DNA from: Puccinia triticina
Lineage: Eukaryota > Basidiomycota > Pucciniomycetes > Pucciniales > Pucciniaceae
Direction: 5' to 3'
Assembly (NCBI RefSeq): GCF_026914185.1
Contig: NC_070562.1
Coordinates: 2,852,001-2,916,000, forward strand
Length of the DNA stretch: 64,000 nt
Shown: positions 1 through 11,703 of the stretch, piece by piece
Numbering within the stretch: the first letter of the stretch is position 1
How the letters are laid out: the number at the start of each line of letters is the position of its first letter
Translations under genes and position numbers: made by a program
Notes under the pieces: generated by a model
Told to the model about the DNA's origin: nothing
The model's database searches: none
The model's input: the letters and a program-made list of their open reading frames with translations, nothing else

Positions 1-1661
1 GGGGTCCCTCGCCATCACACGAGACGTCGCAGCCAGGTATGGAAACCTCGCCTGCGCAGAATCCAAATGACTTGGCATCACCTGTTGGTAATAATCCCAA
101 GTCGCCTGGTTCGAAAGGGCCTGGAAAACGGAACCCATCCGCGGGAGGTGCCACCAAGCGCCCGGCACGCAAGCCCTCCGCACAAACCGGTCGATCAGCC
201 AAACCCTCTCACCAAATTATGGCCACCGTCAAAGCTGAAATTGCTGCTGCTAAAGCTAGGGAAGAAGCGGAAAAAATGGAACATAACCAGGGTGGCAAAC
301 CCAACACTCCCTCCGCCCCGCCCCATGAGTCTAGTGGAAACCAACCCAGAGACGCGGCCAAGTCGTCTGTTCCTGAAAATGCTACCCCGCAGATTAATGC
401 ATTTCCCTTAGGTACATTAGCACCTGCGACATCGTCAGTACCCCCCACGTCCAAACCTCAACCAGAACCGACACAGAGCGAGAAACCTCCCCACATGCAA
501 GTGGAAGGCCTTCTGAAAGAGCTCAGCGACTCCATGTCTAGCGGTGCGCAAGGAAGCACGAGCACGAATACATTGGACGACGATGGTTGGCGCGGATTCA
601 TGGCAGATCTGAAGCTCCCAATTGCCGGTGATGATGGCGAAGGTAGTCGACCTCGAGAGGATGAACTGCTCGGCTCGTGGCTATTCGATGAACCCCTTGG
701 GATCTCGAAGGACAGTCCTCGCTTGGGCGATGGTGGTGGGTTCGATATGATGTATATGGGCCCAGCCATGGCAAAATTTATTGAATCCCATTCGGCATCT
801 GAGCCAAATGGAGCAAAGGGTGATCAGAGTAAAACGGAAGGTGGGGCAGCGGAGAAGGGGAAAAGTGGATCGCAAGAAGGATTGGGACGCACTATGTGGA
901 AAACGGAATCAATGAGCGACTTTTTGTTAGACACCAACCAATCAGTCTTTGGGGCTCAAGAAGAATCATCTCCGACGGCTACGGGTGAAGGTCGGACAGC
1001 AAATGGCTCTAACGGGAGGTTGACGAACGGAGCGGCTACGGAGACGCCCGAGTTTTCGCCGAGTAAGCTATCCAGCGATTCAACCCCCGAGTCTGTTTGC
1101 TCAACTGAGGGACACTCTGGTAATCCTAAACGTCTGATGAGCACTCATTCCACCTGCAACAACACCCCACAAGTCACCAGCAAATCGGTTGGATCGAATG
1201 ACGGACCGTGCTATTCAAATGTGGACGAAGAGGACGCGCTGTTGATGTACATGATGGGGTTTGATGACGAGAGTACGATCGGCATGCCTGCTAGCTCTGC
1301 CAACGGATCCGAGAACGACAAGAAGCATAACGGGATCAATCAGTTCAGAATGCGGGAGGGCAGTGGTGGGTTCACTGGACTGGACAGTCGGAGCGTCTTG
1401 AGTGACGAGTTTTGGTCGAGACCGTTTGTGACGAGCACAAGTTCTCGAGAACCTAAAGAATCTACCAACACCGCCAAAGCCGATGGGACAGCCACCCAAT
1501 TCTTGCCCTCGGCCGCTACTCCTGTGAGTAATCCCTCGGCGAACGATCTCCGGGCGCTCAATCCTCAAGCCCCCTCCGAGCCGGCCAGCGTGCTGGATTC
1601 TGTCGTCGGCGGTGTCGGGATTCCGCCCGCAGAGAATCAGGAGGCAGTGACGGTCAAATGA
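1..1661 (+). CDS. C-terminal part of an unrecognised disordered protein (truncated at window edge)
   Basis: The frame is open from base 3 and runs to a TGA at 1659-1661. The first in-window ATG is at 39, but there is no stop between it and the edge, and the upstream codons are also Ser/Pro rich, so this is probably the last exon of a longer gene. The visible ~550 residues are Ser/Thr/Pro/Gly/Asn rich with no membrane segment or folded domain I know. Short hydrophobic-acidic islands stand out (WRGFMADLKLP near residue 187, DALLMYMMGFDD near residue 400), of the kind seen in transcription-factor activation regions. A regulatory protein is a guess from composition only; I do not recognise a family. 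Confidence 0.6.
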   Translation, partial: GPSPSHETSQPGMETSPAQNPNDLASPVGNNPKSPGSKGPGKRNPSAGGATKRPARKPSAQTGRSAKPSHQIMATVKAEIAAAKAREEAEKMEHNQGGKPNTPSAPPHESSGNQPRDAAKSSVPENATPQINAFPLGTLAPATSSVPPTSKPQPEPTQSEKPPHMQVEGLLKELSDSMSSGAQGSTSTNTLDDDGWRGFMADLKLPIAGDDGEGSRPREDELLGSWLFDEPLGISKDSPRLGDGGGFDMMYMGPAMAKFIESHSASEPNGAKGDQSKTEGGAAEKGKSGSQEGLGRTMWKTESMSDFLLDTNQSVFGAQEESSPTATGEGRTANGSNGRLTNGAATETPEFSPSKLSSDSTPESVCSTEGHSGNPKRLMSTHSTCNNTPQVTSKSVGSNDGPCYSNVDEEDALLMYMMGFDDESTIGMPASSANGSENDKKHNGINQFRMREGSGGFTGLDSRSVLSDEFWSRPFVTSTSSREPKESTNTAKADGTATQFLPSAATPVSNPSANDLRALNPQAPSEPASVLDSVVGGVGIPPAENQEAVTVK

Positions 1662-2327
1662 TCGCAGCTCTCGAATCATTAACCAGTCGTAAAAATTTAC
1701 ACCCATACATACATATATATATATCCATTCAGATCATCGTTTTTCTTTTCCTTTTCTTTACTCTTTTTCGCATTGATTAGACCGAACATTGAGAAGCTTG
1801 TGCTGTGTGTGTGAGTGTCTGGCATCTGATGTATGAAAAAAGTATCATAATCTATCTATATATACATATATAAACATCACCATAAATACGTGTATACAAA
1901 GCCGCGTATATCTTTAACTTGTTTTTTTTTTTGCTCTGTCTTTGCTCTTTTATCTACATAGCCACTGAAGGAATTTTGTTTACTCTTCTGCTTCGTCTCT
2001 TTCTTATCACCAGTCTTCTATTTTTTTGTTATCTTCCTTATCATATCTTCTCACTATTGTTTTTTTTTTTTTTTTGAAATACATCTCAAACACCAACTCA
2101 ACGTGTGCTCTCCATTTCCCTGGCATCATTTTCAACCTTCTTTCTTGCTCATTGATATATATATTCAGCTTTTGTTAATTAATGAATTCTTTTTGAGGTA
2201 TGAGTAGACCTTTGATAAATAGCAACATCGCAATCTATTTTATTTTTACCTCTAGAGGATTTTTCAGAGGGGATGATCAGTAAGTGGCCACTGTGAGAAT
2301 GACAGTGTCCATGGGGAAAAGACATCA
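1662..2327. other. AT-rich 3' flank with T-tracts
   Basis: Downstream of the TGA at 1661 the sequence holds TATA-type dinucleotide runs (about 1700-1880), several long T tracts (about 1922, 2060-2075) and pyrimidine-rich stretches. This suits a 3'UTR and polyadenylation region. I see no coding potential. The transposon district starts at about 2328. Confidence 0.5.
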
Positions 2328-2751
2328 TTTTCATAGGGAGTTGAAAAATCGACTCCCAAAAATTAATAAATCGACTACCAAATGTTGCAGACGTCCCAAA
2401 GACCACAATTTGATGTCCGTCTCGGGTCTCCAGGACCCAAAATTGGTCTGGAAATTTTTTGGGAGTCGGAAAATTAATTCCGCTATCCAGAATGGGAGTC
2501 GGGATTTTAATTTCACAAAAAATGCCAAAAAAGTAAAGAAAAAAATTATTCCTCCTCACTGGGCGCCCAAAGCCCCCCAAAATTTTACAGCAGTCAGAAA
2601 GTGCTCCTAAGAGCACAGCACACCCCAGGAAAGTCATGTGCAACTGGGGGTCTGATTTGGTGGATTTCCTACTAAAGATATCCGCCAGAACCTTAGCTAC
2701 ATATCAGTGCTGAAAATTCCAACAATTTTGGATCATCAAGTTGAATACTCT

Positions 2752-3414
2752 GTACCCAAATAGTTAGCTGCAAGGCAGTAACCCACCATCAGAAATAATT
2801 TTGAGGCAGCTGGGGACTTTGGTCATATCTACTACTAATTGCCTCTGCCACAGTTGATTGTGCCTCCACCACATTTATTAGTCCCTCTGCCACAGTTATT
2901 AGTCCCTCCACCACAGTTATCAGTCCCTCTGCCACAGTTATTAGTACCTCCGGCACAGTTATTAGTACCTCTGCCGCAGTTATTAGTCCCTCAACCACAG
3001 TTATTAGTCCCTCTGCCACAGGTTTTAGTCCCTCCACAGTTAATAGTCCATCCACCACAGTTAATAGGTGCAGGGACTAATAACTGTGGTGGAGGGACTA
3101 ATAACTGTGGTGGAGGGACTGATAACTGTGGCGGAGGGACTGATAACTGTGGCGGAGGGACTGATAACTGTGGCGGAGGGACTGATAACTGTGGCAGAGG
3201 GACTAATAACTGTGGCGGATGGACTAATAACTGTGGTGGAGGGACTAATAACTGTGGCGGAGGGACTAATAACTGTGGCGGAGGGACTAATAACTGTGGC
3301 AAGGGATAATAACTGTGGCGGAGGCAATTAGTAGTAGATATGACAAAAAGCCCCAGCTGCCTCAACATTATATCTGTTGATGGGTTAATGCATTTCAGCT
3401 AACTATTTGGGTAC
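2752..3414. repeat. Giant palindrome built from 21-bp minisatellite units
   Basis: The outer ends are a perfect 19-bp inverted repeat (2752-2770 and 3396-3414, GTACCCAAATAGTTAGCTG). Inside, about 10 copies of a 21-bp unit (core CCACAGTTATTAGTCCCTC) run from 2840 to 3061. Around position 3066 the orientation flips and about 12 copies of the complement run to about 3327. Because 21 is a multiple of three, all six frames show artificial 7-residue repeat ORFs, which I do not regard as genes. The whole could fold into one ~330-bp-arm hairpin. Confidence 0.85.
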
Positions 3415-4443
3415 AGACAAGGCTGAAACCGCTGCACAAACCGCTGCACTAAAATTAGTGCAGCGCAGCGGAAATGGGCCTGCACTTTTTTATAGCAATT
3501 TTCCGCTACCGCTTCAGCTTTTTGAAAATGGAGGGAAAATTCCTTTTTTAGCAGACCACAAAAGCGCCTCAGAAGCGCAAAATCGCTGCATGGTAGCGTA
3601 GCGCAGCGGCACTTCGCTAAAAAAGCGGGATTTGCAGCGGCAGATCCCGCTTTTATAATCTGGGTTCCCCCTTTTTATGCTTTTCCGCTTTTAGCACTTT
3701 ATGAGTGCAGCATAGCTAATATTACTACATGTTAGTGGCGATAGACAAAAAATAAACTAAAAAAGAAACTAAAAAAGTGACCTATACCCCCTGAGTCTTG
3801 GTTAATTCTTTTGGCTGTTTAGTCTTCTTGATGTTGGATGGAGAAGATAACTTGGGATTTTTTCGGCAGTGTCCAGAACAGCCTGACAATCTTCAAACAC
3901 ACCACCCATCTTGACCCCGCCGCGTAACCACAAGTGGCTGCTGATAGCACGATCAATTGATTGTATTGTAAGTCTGGGGGAAATCTGCGATTGGGATGAG
4001 ACCAAGCAGTCGGTGACTGCAGGAGCAAAACAATTGGCACATTCAGTCCCACAAGCGCAGCTTGTGCTGCGCTTGTGGGACTGATCCGGAGGCGGAGCAA
4101 GGAAAGCGGGGGCCAAGACTTCGCTTTTTGAGCTGAATTAACTGCGCAGCGCCAAAAGTGCGGAAGAAGTATCAGCTAAAAAGCGATGCAGCGCGCAAAA
4201 GCACCCCAGTAGCGGATGAGAGCGCACACCGCTATTGCTGCGCTTCCCCGCAGCGAAAGCGCCACTTTTTTGGCTGCGCTTACGCTATGTCATCCAGGGA
4301 AATAGTGGTGTTTTGCTGCAGAAAGCGGTAGCGCAGCGCGGTGACGCTACCGCTTCAGCTTTTTGGGCTGGGGGGTTAGCGGCGCCCGCTGCGCTGCGCT
4401 AAAATTGCCGCTTTCTACAGCGTAGCGCATATTTTCAGTCTTG
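3415..4443. other. GC-rich dyad-dense block inside the 2.7-kb element
   Basis: This stretch is full of short self-complementary motifs of the type GCGCAGCGG / CCGCTGCGC and GCGGTAGCG. Its ends are weakly inverted (GTACAGACAAGGCTGAA at 3411 against the complement of TTTTCAGTCTTGGTAC near 4432-4447), suggesting a separately inserted small element. Two overlapping minus-strand ORFs of about 100 codons (3802-4116) show no family I recognise and are probably chance. Confidence 0.45.
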
Positions 4444-5038
4444 GTACAGAGTATTTAAATTATTCGCAATTTGGTGCACTTTGCAGCACCGTAGCTAAGG
4501 TTCTGGCGGATATCCTTAGTAGGAAATTCACCAAATTAGACCCCCAGTTTCACATGAATTTCCTGGGGTGTTCTACTTCCAAGAAGCTCATAAGGTTTCA
4601 GAGGTCTTTCTGCATACTGTAAGATTTTGGGAGGCTTTGGGGCACTGTAGCTAATGCTTTCATAGATTTCCTTAGTAGGAAATCCCCCAAATTATGCCCA
4701 CAGTAGCACACCCATTCCCTGCGGTTTGCTAATGCTGTGCAGTTCACCATGTGCTCTTAAGAGCCCTTTCTGACTGCTGTAAAATTTTGGGGTGCATTGG
4801 GCACCCCAGTGAGGAGGTATAATTTTTTCTTTATTTTTTGGCATTTTTTGTGAAATTAAAATTCTGACTCCCATTCTGGACAGCGGAATGAATTTTCTGA
4901 CTCCCAAAAAATTCCCGGACCAATTTTGGGTCCTGGCGACCCAAGGCAGACATCAAATTGCGGTCTTTGGGAAGTCCGCAACATTTGGGAGTTGATTTAT
5001 TAATTTTTGGGAGTCAATTTTTCAACTCCCTCTTCATA

Positions 5039-7330
5039 TTCTCAAATTTTTTTGTAAAGGTACAATGTTCATTTTGTTTTCATCACTGGTGATTGTATCT
5101 CATTTTAAATGTATAATATTCCGATCTGAGGCTAGGTTTTTATTTTCCACTCTTTGCTTGCACTTGCATTTCTTGAAGTGAAAACCTGCAAAACAACACA
5201 CAGCAAGAAAAAGTCAAGCAACTGCTAGCAGTTGACATGCAGTTTACTGCTGTGGAACTGCTGTTCTACATAGCTCCACCCAAACACACATAAGCTTTTT
5301 CTGCACAGTCACTTTGCATTGAAGCTTGGTCAAAAGTAAGACTTGACAAAGGCTTGTGTAACACCACAAGCTTGCTTGAAGTTCTTGCATGTCAACTCAC
5401 CAGGGGAGACTTTGACACACTTCCAGAGAGTGCCAGAGTCTAATTCCATGTTATTCTGGGTCTGATGTGAGTCAGATGTGGATTAGGAAATGATTGATCA
5501 ATTTTTCAGAAGTCAACAGGAAGTGTGTCAGAAGTGATGTGTAATTGTCACAGGACCTTGTGCGACACCAGGGGAGATATTTTCCCACTCCCCAGGGAGT
5601 GCCCTACCGTAACTTTTTTCCATGACTGTGCTGGAGGCCTTATGTGGAAATCAGTTGTAAATCATCCTGAAATAAACCATAACTTGCCAAGAAATCATCC
5701 AGAACTCACCTAGAATTCATCCAGAACTCATTTAGAATATAGGCCTTTCTTGGCTCCATGACCAGGGTTTCCTTTTCATGGAGATGTGAAAGGCCCAGCC
5801 TGTGATATTGTCCCCCTCATGAACTCGCGTACATCAGGGGGACAATTGGTGTCTCAACGCAAAGGTTTTACTTTTCATGTGGCCGTGAAAGGCCCATCCT
5901 GTGATATTTCCACATCAACGTATGTGCATACATCAGGGTGACTATTAGCAAAATGCAAAAAAGTTCACTTGCATGTGCACATGTGAATTTTGAAAAGCAA
6001 AAAACAAGCAAAATTCACCAGATCATTTTTGTGAGGAGGCAAGGATGTCTGGCCAAACTGGAGTGGCACCGCAGTCCAACCTTGACTTAACTCAGACTTT
6101 CACCCTGTTAAAAAGGTTTTTTGCCATTTTTTTCCAGCCAAATTCAAATCAATTCCTGCATTTCCAAGAAAATGGGTTTCACTAATTTTACTGCAACATT
6201 ACCACATTCCAAAATTCTAACCCCAATAGTACCAAGTTGAATTTTACTTTAATTTTGTACATGAGGGCATATTATGTGAATTACAAGAAACCCATTTTTT
6301 CAGAGGAATTACATTTGAGAATGTCAATTTTTCTTTGCTATCCTTCAACATCAGTAAACAGGAGCAATTGATGAGTTGGATTTGGATGAAATATCATTTC
6401 ATCATATTTTTTCCTACACTTGTACCTAGAAAACAAGAGAATTCTACACAACATTGTATTGAGTCCCAAATCAATTCTGACTGACTTTTCAATCACTTCT
6501 CCATCCACTTTACAATTCATTTAGGGATGAGTTACTAATCCACATCAGGCCCACATCCGACTGAAACTCACATAAAATTCAGCTCTGGCACTCCCTGGGG
6601 AGTGGGAAAATATCTCCCCTGGTTCAATGTTGTATAGAACCAATTAATTTTCTAAGGATAACTTAATTACAACCTATAATGAAATGATAGTAACTCAATG
6701 CCCAGTTATTAATCATTTATGGCAAATTTCTGTTGATAAATTTCTCTATGTCAAAGGGGTTTCTCACAACGTAAATGTGACTCGCGGGGGCTTTAATGGC
6801 TTCCAGCCCAGTTTGCACTTATAATAGAGCTTTGAAAGGCCCCTCCAGTGATCTGTAACCCTCATTTACATGCGTAAACAAAGGTGACATGTGGAAAAAA
6901 GCTGACATGCATGTGCATGGAGAAATTGAAAAAAAAAAACACAAGAAAAACTCACAAGCTTATATTTGTTAAGAAGCCAGGATGCCTAGCTGAAATCTGG
7001 TACCACACACCTCCAAGCTTGACTTGACTCATATTTACACCCTACTTTCATCCTTTTTTCTCTCAATTCTAGATGATATCGTCCTTCTATAGGGAAATAT
7101 GCCAATTCAGATGGGCCTTTCACATCATTCTAACAGGGGTGTAAATGTTGTTGATATGTGGGAGGCCCAACCTGTGATTGGTAACCACCTTGTGCGCGCC
7201 CAAATGAGGGTTACATTAGAAAAGTGAAAAAAATGACCACCTTCATGCACATGTAAATAATATGAATTTAACACCAAGGATTCATCTAAATTAACAAAAA
7301 GTTCAGATTGAATTATGACTAGCATCCCCA
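5039..7330. repeat. AT-rich repeat district with four diverged copies of a ~250-bp unit
   Basis: A motif GAAAGGCCCANCCTGTGAT recurs in direct orientation near 5788, 5885, 6834 (diverged) and 7166. Each time it is followed by a CATNNGCGTNNAN-type segment, a CATGCACATGTGNA-type segment and an A-rich tail. An exact 37-bp inverted pair, 5567-5603 and 6587-6623 (ACCAGGGGAGATATTTTCCC...), brackets two of these copies. A relative of that end motif occurs at 5399-5440 and far away at 25183-25235. I see no protein-coding gene here; this looks like old nested non-autonomous elements. Confidence 0.55.
5567..6623. mobile_element. Candidate MITE-like element bounded by an exact 37-bp inverted repeat
   Basis: The ends 5567-5603 and 6587-6623 are exact complements over 37 bases. 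No clear target-site duplication is visible at either flank, so the true limits may lie outside. The interior is non-coding and AT rich. The similar motif at 5399-5440 suggests nested relatives. Confidence 0.5.
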
Positions 7331-7939
7331 AGGCGGTTACGGGTTGGCAAGGAGTGGTCTGGCAAGAGGTGTGGTGTGGTGCTGCTGGTGGGTATATAAG
7401 GGAAGGGAAGTGGAACGATGGATCCGCAGGGGATTTGGTTTTGTCTGCTCCCTCCCTGGGAGGCCCCTAACTGCTTGGTTAGGCCCCCCTGGCTAGTTTA
7501 ACAACCGGCCCTCTTTTGCTTGTTGCTGGGGCACAGCTGGAGGGTCATCCATAGGGCCTGCGGGCCTTTGGGGATATTCAACGTGCCAAGTAAGATATTG
7601 GGGCATTGTTTGCCCCATTTTGTGAGAAAAAAAACACCCCAAAACTTAGATCTGCAGGTCTGGAATTCTGTGGATTTAAGAAAGTGGGATTTGGTTGTGG
7701 CCATTTTTTCTTAGTGTTTTCAACTGTGTTCCAGTTGGGTTCCAGTTGACTTCTGCATGACTTGTGGATGATTTATGCATTAGTCCAGGATAGTTTCAGA
7801 TCATTTGTGGATTAGTTCCAGAATTTTTCATTACTTCTTACACTACTTTCATCAAAGGCATCCAGCACAGTTACACAAAAAGGATACAGTATGTCAGTCT
7901 CTGGAGAGTGTGTCCAAATATCCCCTGGGGTATATATTA
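7331..7939. other. Non-coding stretch with a TATA-box-like motif
   Basis: GGGTATATAAGGG at about 7391 sits in a GT-rich context followed by dyads (GGAGGCCCCTAACTGCTTGGTTAGGCCCCCC at 7459-7489, quoted by position). It could be a promoter or part of an LTR, but I found no second copy in the window. The short ORFs are not convincing. Confidence 0.3.
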
Positions 7940-9007
7940 GGGGGTTTCAAAATTGATCCAGGAAGCGTTCCAGGTCGGAGTTTCCAGGAAAAATGAGCGA
8001 CCTGGAACGCTTCCTGCGGACCTGATCTCCTTCTTCCTATGCCCTTCCAGGACATCCAGGAAAACAGGAAATCAGGAAATTAAAAGAGGACAAAAGAGGA
8101 TAAATCCCACCTTTCTTCTCAAACCCCGGACCCCCGCCTTTTTTTTTGACACCCCTACATCATCTTTCCCACCACCTCACACTAACTTTGAGCGAATTTT
8201 TGTCCACCGCCCGCCATGCTAGAAAATACCTCCCACTCAACAGTAATATCAAGCAGTCAAGACTCAACCCAGAGGAGTCCCTCCCGGTCGACAGCCATAT
8301 AAGGCAGTTGGCCGGGAGCAGTACCTCCCGGTCGACAACCACATACATACAAGAGTTGACCGGGAGGAACCGGGAGGAGTCCCTCCCGGTTGACAGCCAT
8401 ATCAAGCAGTCATCCGGGAGGGACTGGAGCAGTAGTACAGTACCTCCCGGTTGACAGCCATATAAGGCAGTCTACCGGGAGCAGTATCTCAAGGTTGACA
8501 GCCATACAAGGCAGTCGAACAGGAGCAGTACCTCCCGGCCGACAACCACATACATACAAGAGTTGACCAGGAGGAGTCCCTCCTGGCCAACAGCCATATC
8601 AAGCAGTCATCCGGGAGGGACTTCTCCCGGTCAACTGCCTTATATGGCTGTCGACAGGGAAAGTCCCTCCCGGTCGACAGCAATTAGAGTAGTCGGAATT
8701 GATGCAGTTTGAGCTAATTTGAAACTGCTGATGAAAAAAAAAATGTACAAGAAAGTCCGATGAGGTCAGATCAACTTGTGGTTGCGTGGGGGGGAAGGAG
8801 ATGGTCCTTCGGGGACCCCAAAGGCATGGGACAAAACATGTTAAAACAGATAATCATTTCCAGGTCTTGTTCTCCTGGGTTCAAATGCAGGAAGTTCCTC
8901 TTTCTGGGGGTCTCAATGTAGAACCTCCAGGAATTATTTTTTGGCTGTGTTTTGGTTTTCCTGGAGTTTGGACCTGGAACGCTTCCTGGATCAATTTTGA
9001 AGCCCCC
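7940..9007. mobile_element. 1068-bp non-autonomous Tc1/mariner-like element (TA target site)
   Basis: The 37-bp terminal inverted repeats 7940-7976 and 8971-9007 differ at one position (GGGGGTTTCAAAATTGATCC..., the right end having C for T at the sixth base). Both ends are flanked by TA (7938-7939, 9008-9009), as in Tc1/mariner insertions. A third inverted copy of the inner end (GACCTGGAACGCTTCCTG) lies at 7999-8016. There is no transposase; the interior holds the dyad array at 8255-8690. Confidence 0.8.
8255..8690. repeat. Dyad minisatellite array (CCTCCCGGTCGACAGCC type)
   Basis: About ten diverged units of roughly 45 bp contain TCCCTCCCGGTCGACAGC, then CATATAAGGCAGT or CATACATACAAGAG, then GTTGACCGGGAGG. 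The first and last parts of each unit are complementary, so each unit is an imperfect hairpin. Orientation alternates in the last units (8620-8690). The array fills the centre of the TA-flanked element. Confidence 0.75.
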
Positions 9008-9224
9008 TATTTGATGAGCCTTGGAAAAACAACTCCCAAATTTTGGGAAAACAACTCCCATTTCCGCATTTACATTGCTGGGACCAATTCTCTACCAGCT
9101 CCAGATGTTGGCCTTGCCCTATTTTTGGGCTATGGCTTTTTTTGGGGAGTTGTTTCCTAGAGGGTTTTTTTTTGAGTTGTTGCTACTAAATTTTGTTGCT
9201 TATCTACCACACTCATAACTTTTT

Positions 9225-10671
9225 GGGTCAGCCTAAATGCACTCCAAAAAAATCCCAAAAGCACTCCAAAAGTGAGTGTATGGAGTGTGCACTCCAATGA
9301 TTGTTGGAGTACAGACTAGAGTACTCCAAGTCAATTGGAGTGCAGAACCGGGGACTCAAGACTCTTTGGAGTGCACCACAAAGAACTCCAGTGGCCAGGA
9401 AATGTAATGAGTGCCCATGAGTCTCACTCCATCAGATTGGATTGCATTCCCCCAGCACTCCATTCCTGATATTTCTCCTCCTCAAAAGGGGAGTGCAGTA
9501 CTGTGCACTCCAGCCAGAGCTTGAGTGCCTACAACTTCAACCGGGCTATGTACAAACACACCCCACTTGATCCTCCTGATATCCATGACCGGTACAGACC
9601 GGCATTGAGCGGATTAACATCTCCTCTCAATGACCGGTCTGTACCGGACCGCCGGTCATTGAGGGAAATCACACCTCTTGATGACTGGTCTGTGCCGGTC
9701 ATTGAGGGGAGTAACATCTCCTCTCGATGACCGGTCTGTGCCGGTCACCGAGGGGACTCACACGTCTCGATGACCGGCGCGGACCGGTGACACCTCCCGA
9801 TGACCGGCACAGACCGGTCATCGAGGGGACTCACACCTCAATGATCGGTCACACCGGTCATCGAGGCTAATAACACCTCCTCTCGATGACCGGTGATGAC
9901 CGGTCATCGAGAGGGCTCACACCTCTCGATGATTGGTCAGTCCGGTCATCGAGGGTAATAACACCTCTCAATGACCGGTCATCACCGGTCATCGAGGTGA
10001 GTCACATCCCTCGATGACCGGTCAGACCGGTCATCGAGGGGAATAACACCTCCTCTGGATGACCGGTGTGTACCAGTCATCGAGGGTAGGTGCTACTCTC
10101 AATGACCAGTCGGTCTGACCGGTCATCAAGAGGAGGTGCTACTCCCCTCGGTGACCGGCACAGACCGGTCATCGAGGGGACTCACACCTCTCGATGACCG
10201 GTGATGACCGGTCATCGAGAGGTGTGAGTCCTCTCGATGACCGGTGGTGACCGGTCATCGAGAGGTGTGAGTCCTCTGGATGACCGGTCGTGTGAGTCCC
10301 CTCAATGACCGGTCCAGACCGGTCATCGAGAGGTGTGATTGCTGTGGGCACTCCAAAAAAAAGGAGACTTGGAGTGCACCCCAATGCACTCCATTTTGTA
10401 TTTGCTAGCTGGAGTGCAAAGCCAAAATCCTTCACTGAAAAGGTGGAGTGCTTGGGCTTGCACTCCATTTTTTTTGGAGTGCATCTAGCTGCACTCCCCT
10501 ATTTTGGTCAATTTTGGAGTACCCAGTTGTGTACTCCAATAAACATGGAGTGCCCATCTTGTTTTGGGAGTACAAAATCAAGGCACTCCAATTTTTTTGG
10601 AGTGCTGGCCCCCCAAAGCCAAAAATGTGGAGTGCATGAAGTAAAAGTTTGGAGTGCATTTAGGCTGACCC
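9225..10671. mobile_element. 1447-bp non-autonomous Mutator-like element with 9-bp target duplication
   Basis: The inverted ends 9225-9248 and 10648-10671 match exactly over 24 bases (GGGTCAGCCTAAATGCACTC...). They are flanked by a perfect 9-bp direct repeat TAACTTTTT (9216-9224 and 10672-10680). A 9-bp duplication is typical of Mutator-like (MULE) transposition. Subterminal regions on both sides are studded with ACTCCAAA / TTTGGAGTG motifs, candidate transposase-binding sites. The centre is the TCGATGACCGGT array. There is no transposase. Confidence 0.82.
9585..10335. repeat. Dyad minisatellite array, TCGATGACCGGT core
   Basis: Some sixteen units of about 40-50 bp run across the centre of the MULE-like element. 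Each is TCGATGACCGGT - short spacer - ACCGGTCATCGA followed by GAGGGGACTCACACC-type linkers. Units are inverted repeats with CCGG at the stem tip; spacers and linkers vary more than stems. The stem is shared with the arrays at 27755-28335 and 34133-34735. Confidence 0.85.
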
Positions 10672-10680
10672 TAACTTTTT

Positions 10681-11700
10681 TTCCTGCGCACTGCATGCAT
10701 AAAAATTTCAGATCACAGAGAAGTATGCATAAAATGAAACCTCTGGAATTTTTGGCAATAGTGTGCCATCAGAACGTGAGATATGAGGGGTGCGCAGCGG
10801 GATTAGTAGCAAAATGACTGCTGACTGTATAACTTTTTTGTTACAGACCCAAACAGTTTGAAACTTCCAGGAATCCCTTAATGATGACTATTATCTGTGA
10901 TATCCAACAATTGGAAATAGTGTGTTGTCATAACATGAGATATAAGGCATTGTAACTCCACATAATCACATTATTACCTTTCATGCACTGTCACTGTGCA
11001 TTTAACCTTGGTTCACTAAAAGAAAAAATCAAGCAACTGCCAGGAACTGAGGCAGCTGAGGACCCTGTCAAGCCTCTTTCAAACCAGCTCATGTAAATAT
11101 GAGCCAAAATGCACCTTTTCTATGGGTAAAATTGGGGTTTTGTGCTTGGAACCCCATTTTTGATATCATTTAAAAGAGTATTTACACAAATTTAATCTTC
11201 ACCCCCTCCATGAAAAGTATGATTTTCAGGCATTCAATGTTTTTTACAACTTTTTTTGGCCTGCTTATTATGTTTTTTTCTGATCTGAAGCAATTTTGCT
11301 ATAAACTCTGAACAACTACATGAGTACGCGGCACGCCAGTTCAAAAAAAAAACTCCCAAATTGCTACCAAATTGATTATTGCAATTATTCATCAGCATCA
11401 TTTTGGAAAAAAAATATGTATTGCTCCAGTTACATGAGCCGGTTCAGCAGAGGCTTGCCTGGGTCCTGGCAATCAAGCAGCCCAGGCACGCCAAAACAAG
11501 TCATATCAGGACAAAAACTGATGGTTTTCAAAAATGATTATAAAAATAATGAGCAGTGATAAAAAACACTACATAACACCACAACAGCAAGAAGAAGCAG
11601 GCCCTCATTATCTGTGAAGCAAATTGGCTGGATGTGAACAGGAAAGCAGCTGCAGGGAGAGAAAGGCAAAATAGAGGGTTTTCAGCCCAAGTTAAAAAAC
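10681..11700. other. Non-coding repeat-like region
   Basis: Two diverged direct copies of a ~40-bp segment (about 10749-10788 and 10908-10947, core AATAGTGTG...GTGAGATAT) lie side by side. The stretch 10995-11050 (AAATCAAGCAACTGCCAG) resembles 5205-5235 and 18665-18690, so an old dispersed repeat is likely. No gene is visible. Confidence 0.4.
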
Positions 11701-11703
11701 TCA

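Larger units (their letters stand above)
2336..5030. mobile_element. 2.7-kb non-autonomous element with long terminal inverted repeats
   Basis: The left arm (2336 to about 2757) and right arm (about 4444-5030) are inverted copies with many scattered mismatches, starting GGGAGTTGAAAAAT at the left and ending with its complement at the right. Within the arms, the inverse match extends through the 'TTCACAAAAAATGCC', 'CACTGGGCGCCC' and 'CTAAGGTTCTGGCGGATA' segments. The flanks are TTTTCATA (2328-2335) and TCTTCATA (5031-5038), an imperfect 8-bp target duplication (7/8). The right arm is longer because of an internal duplication (4500-4700). No intact transposase is present; the interior is occupied by the palindromic minisatellite (2752-3414) and a GC-rich block (3415-4443). 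The superfamily is undecided; an 8-bp duplication would suit hAT. Confidence 0.7.

Noticed and set aside
2839..3368. Six-frame ORFs with 7-residue repeats (LVPPPQL..., GGGTNNC...)
   Set aside because: They follow from a 21-bp repeat period free of stops; both strands and several frames are open equally, so there is no evidence of coding.
3802..4116. Minus-strand ORFs in the GC-rich block as a transposase
   Set aside because: Two overlapping frames without any recognisable catalytic or DNA-binding motif.
9585..10335. CRISPR-like array of repeats and spacers
   Set aside because: The 'repeats' are diverged dyads with variable length, lie inside a TIR element and are in a eukaryotic genome without cas genes.
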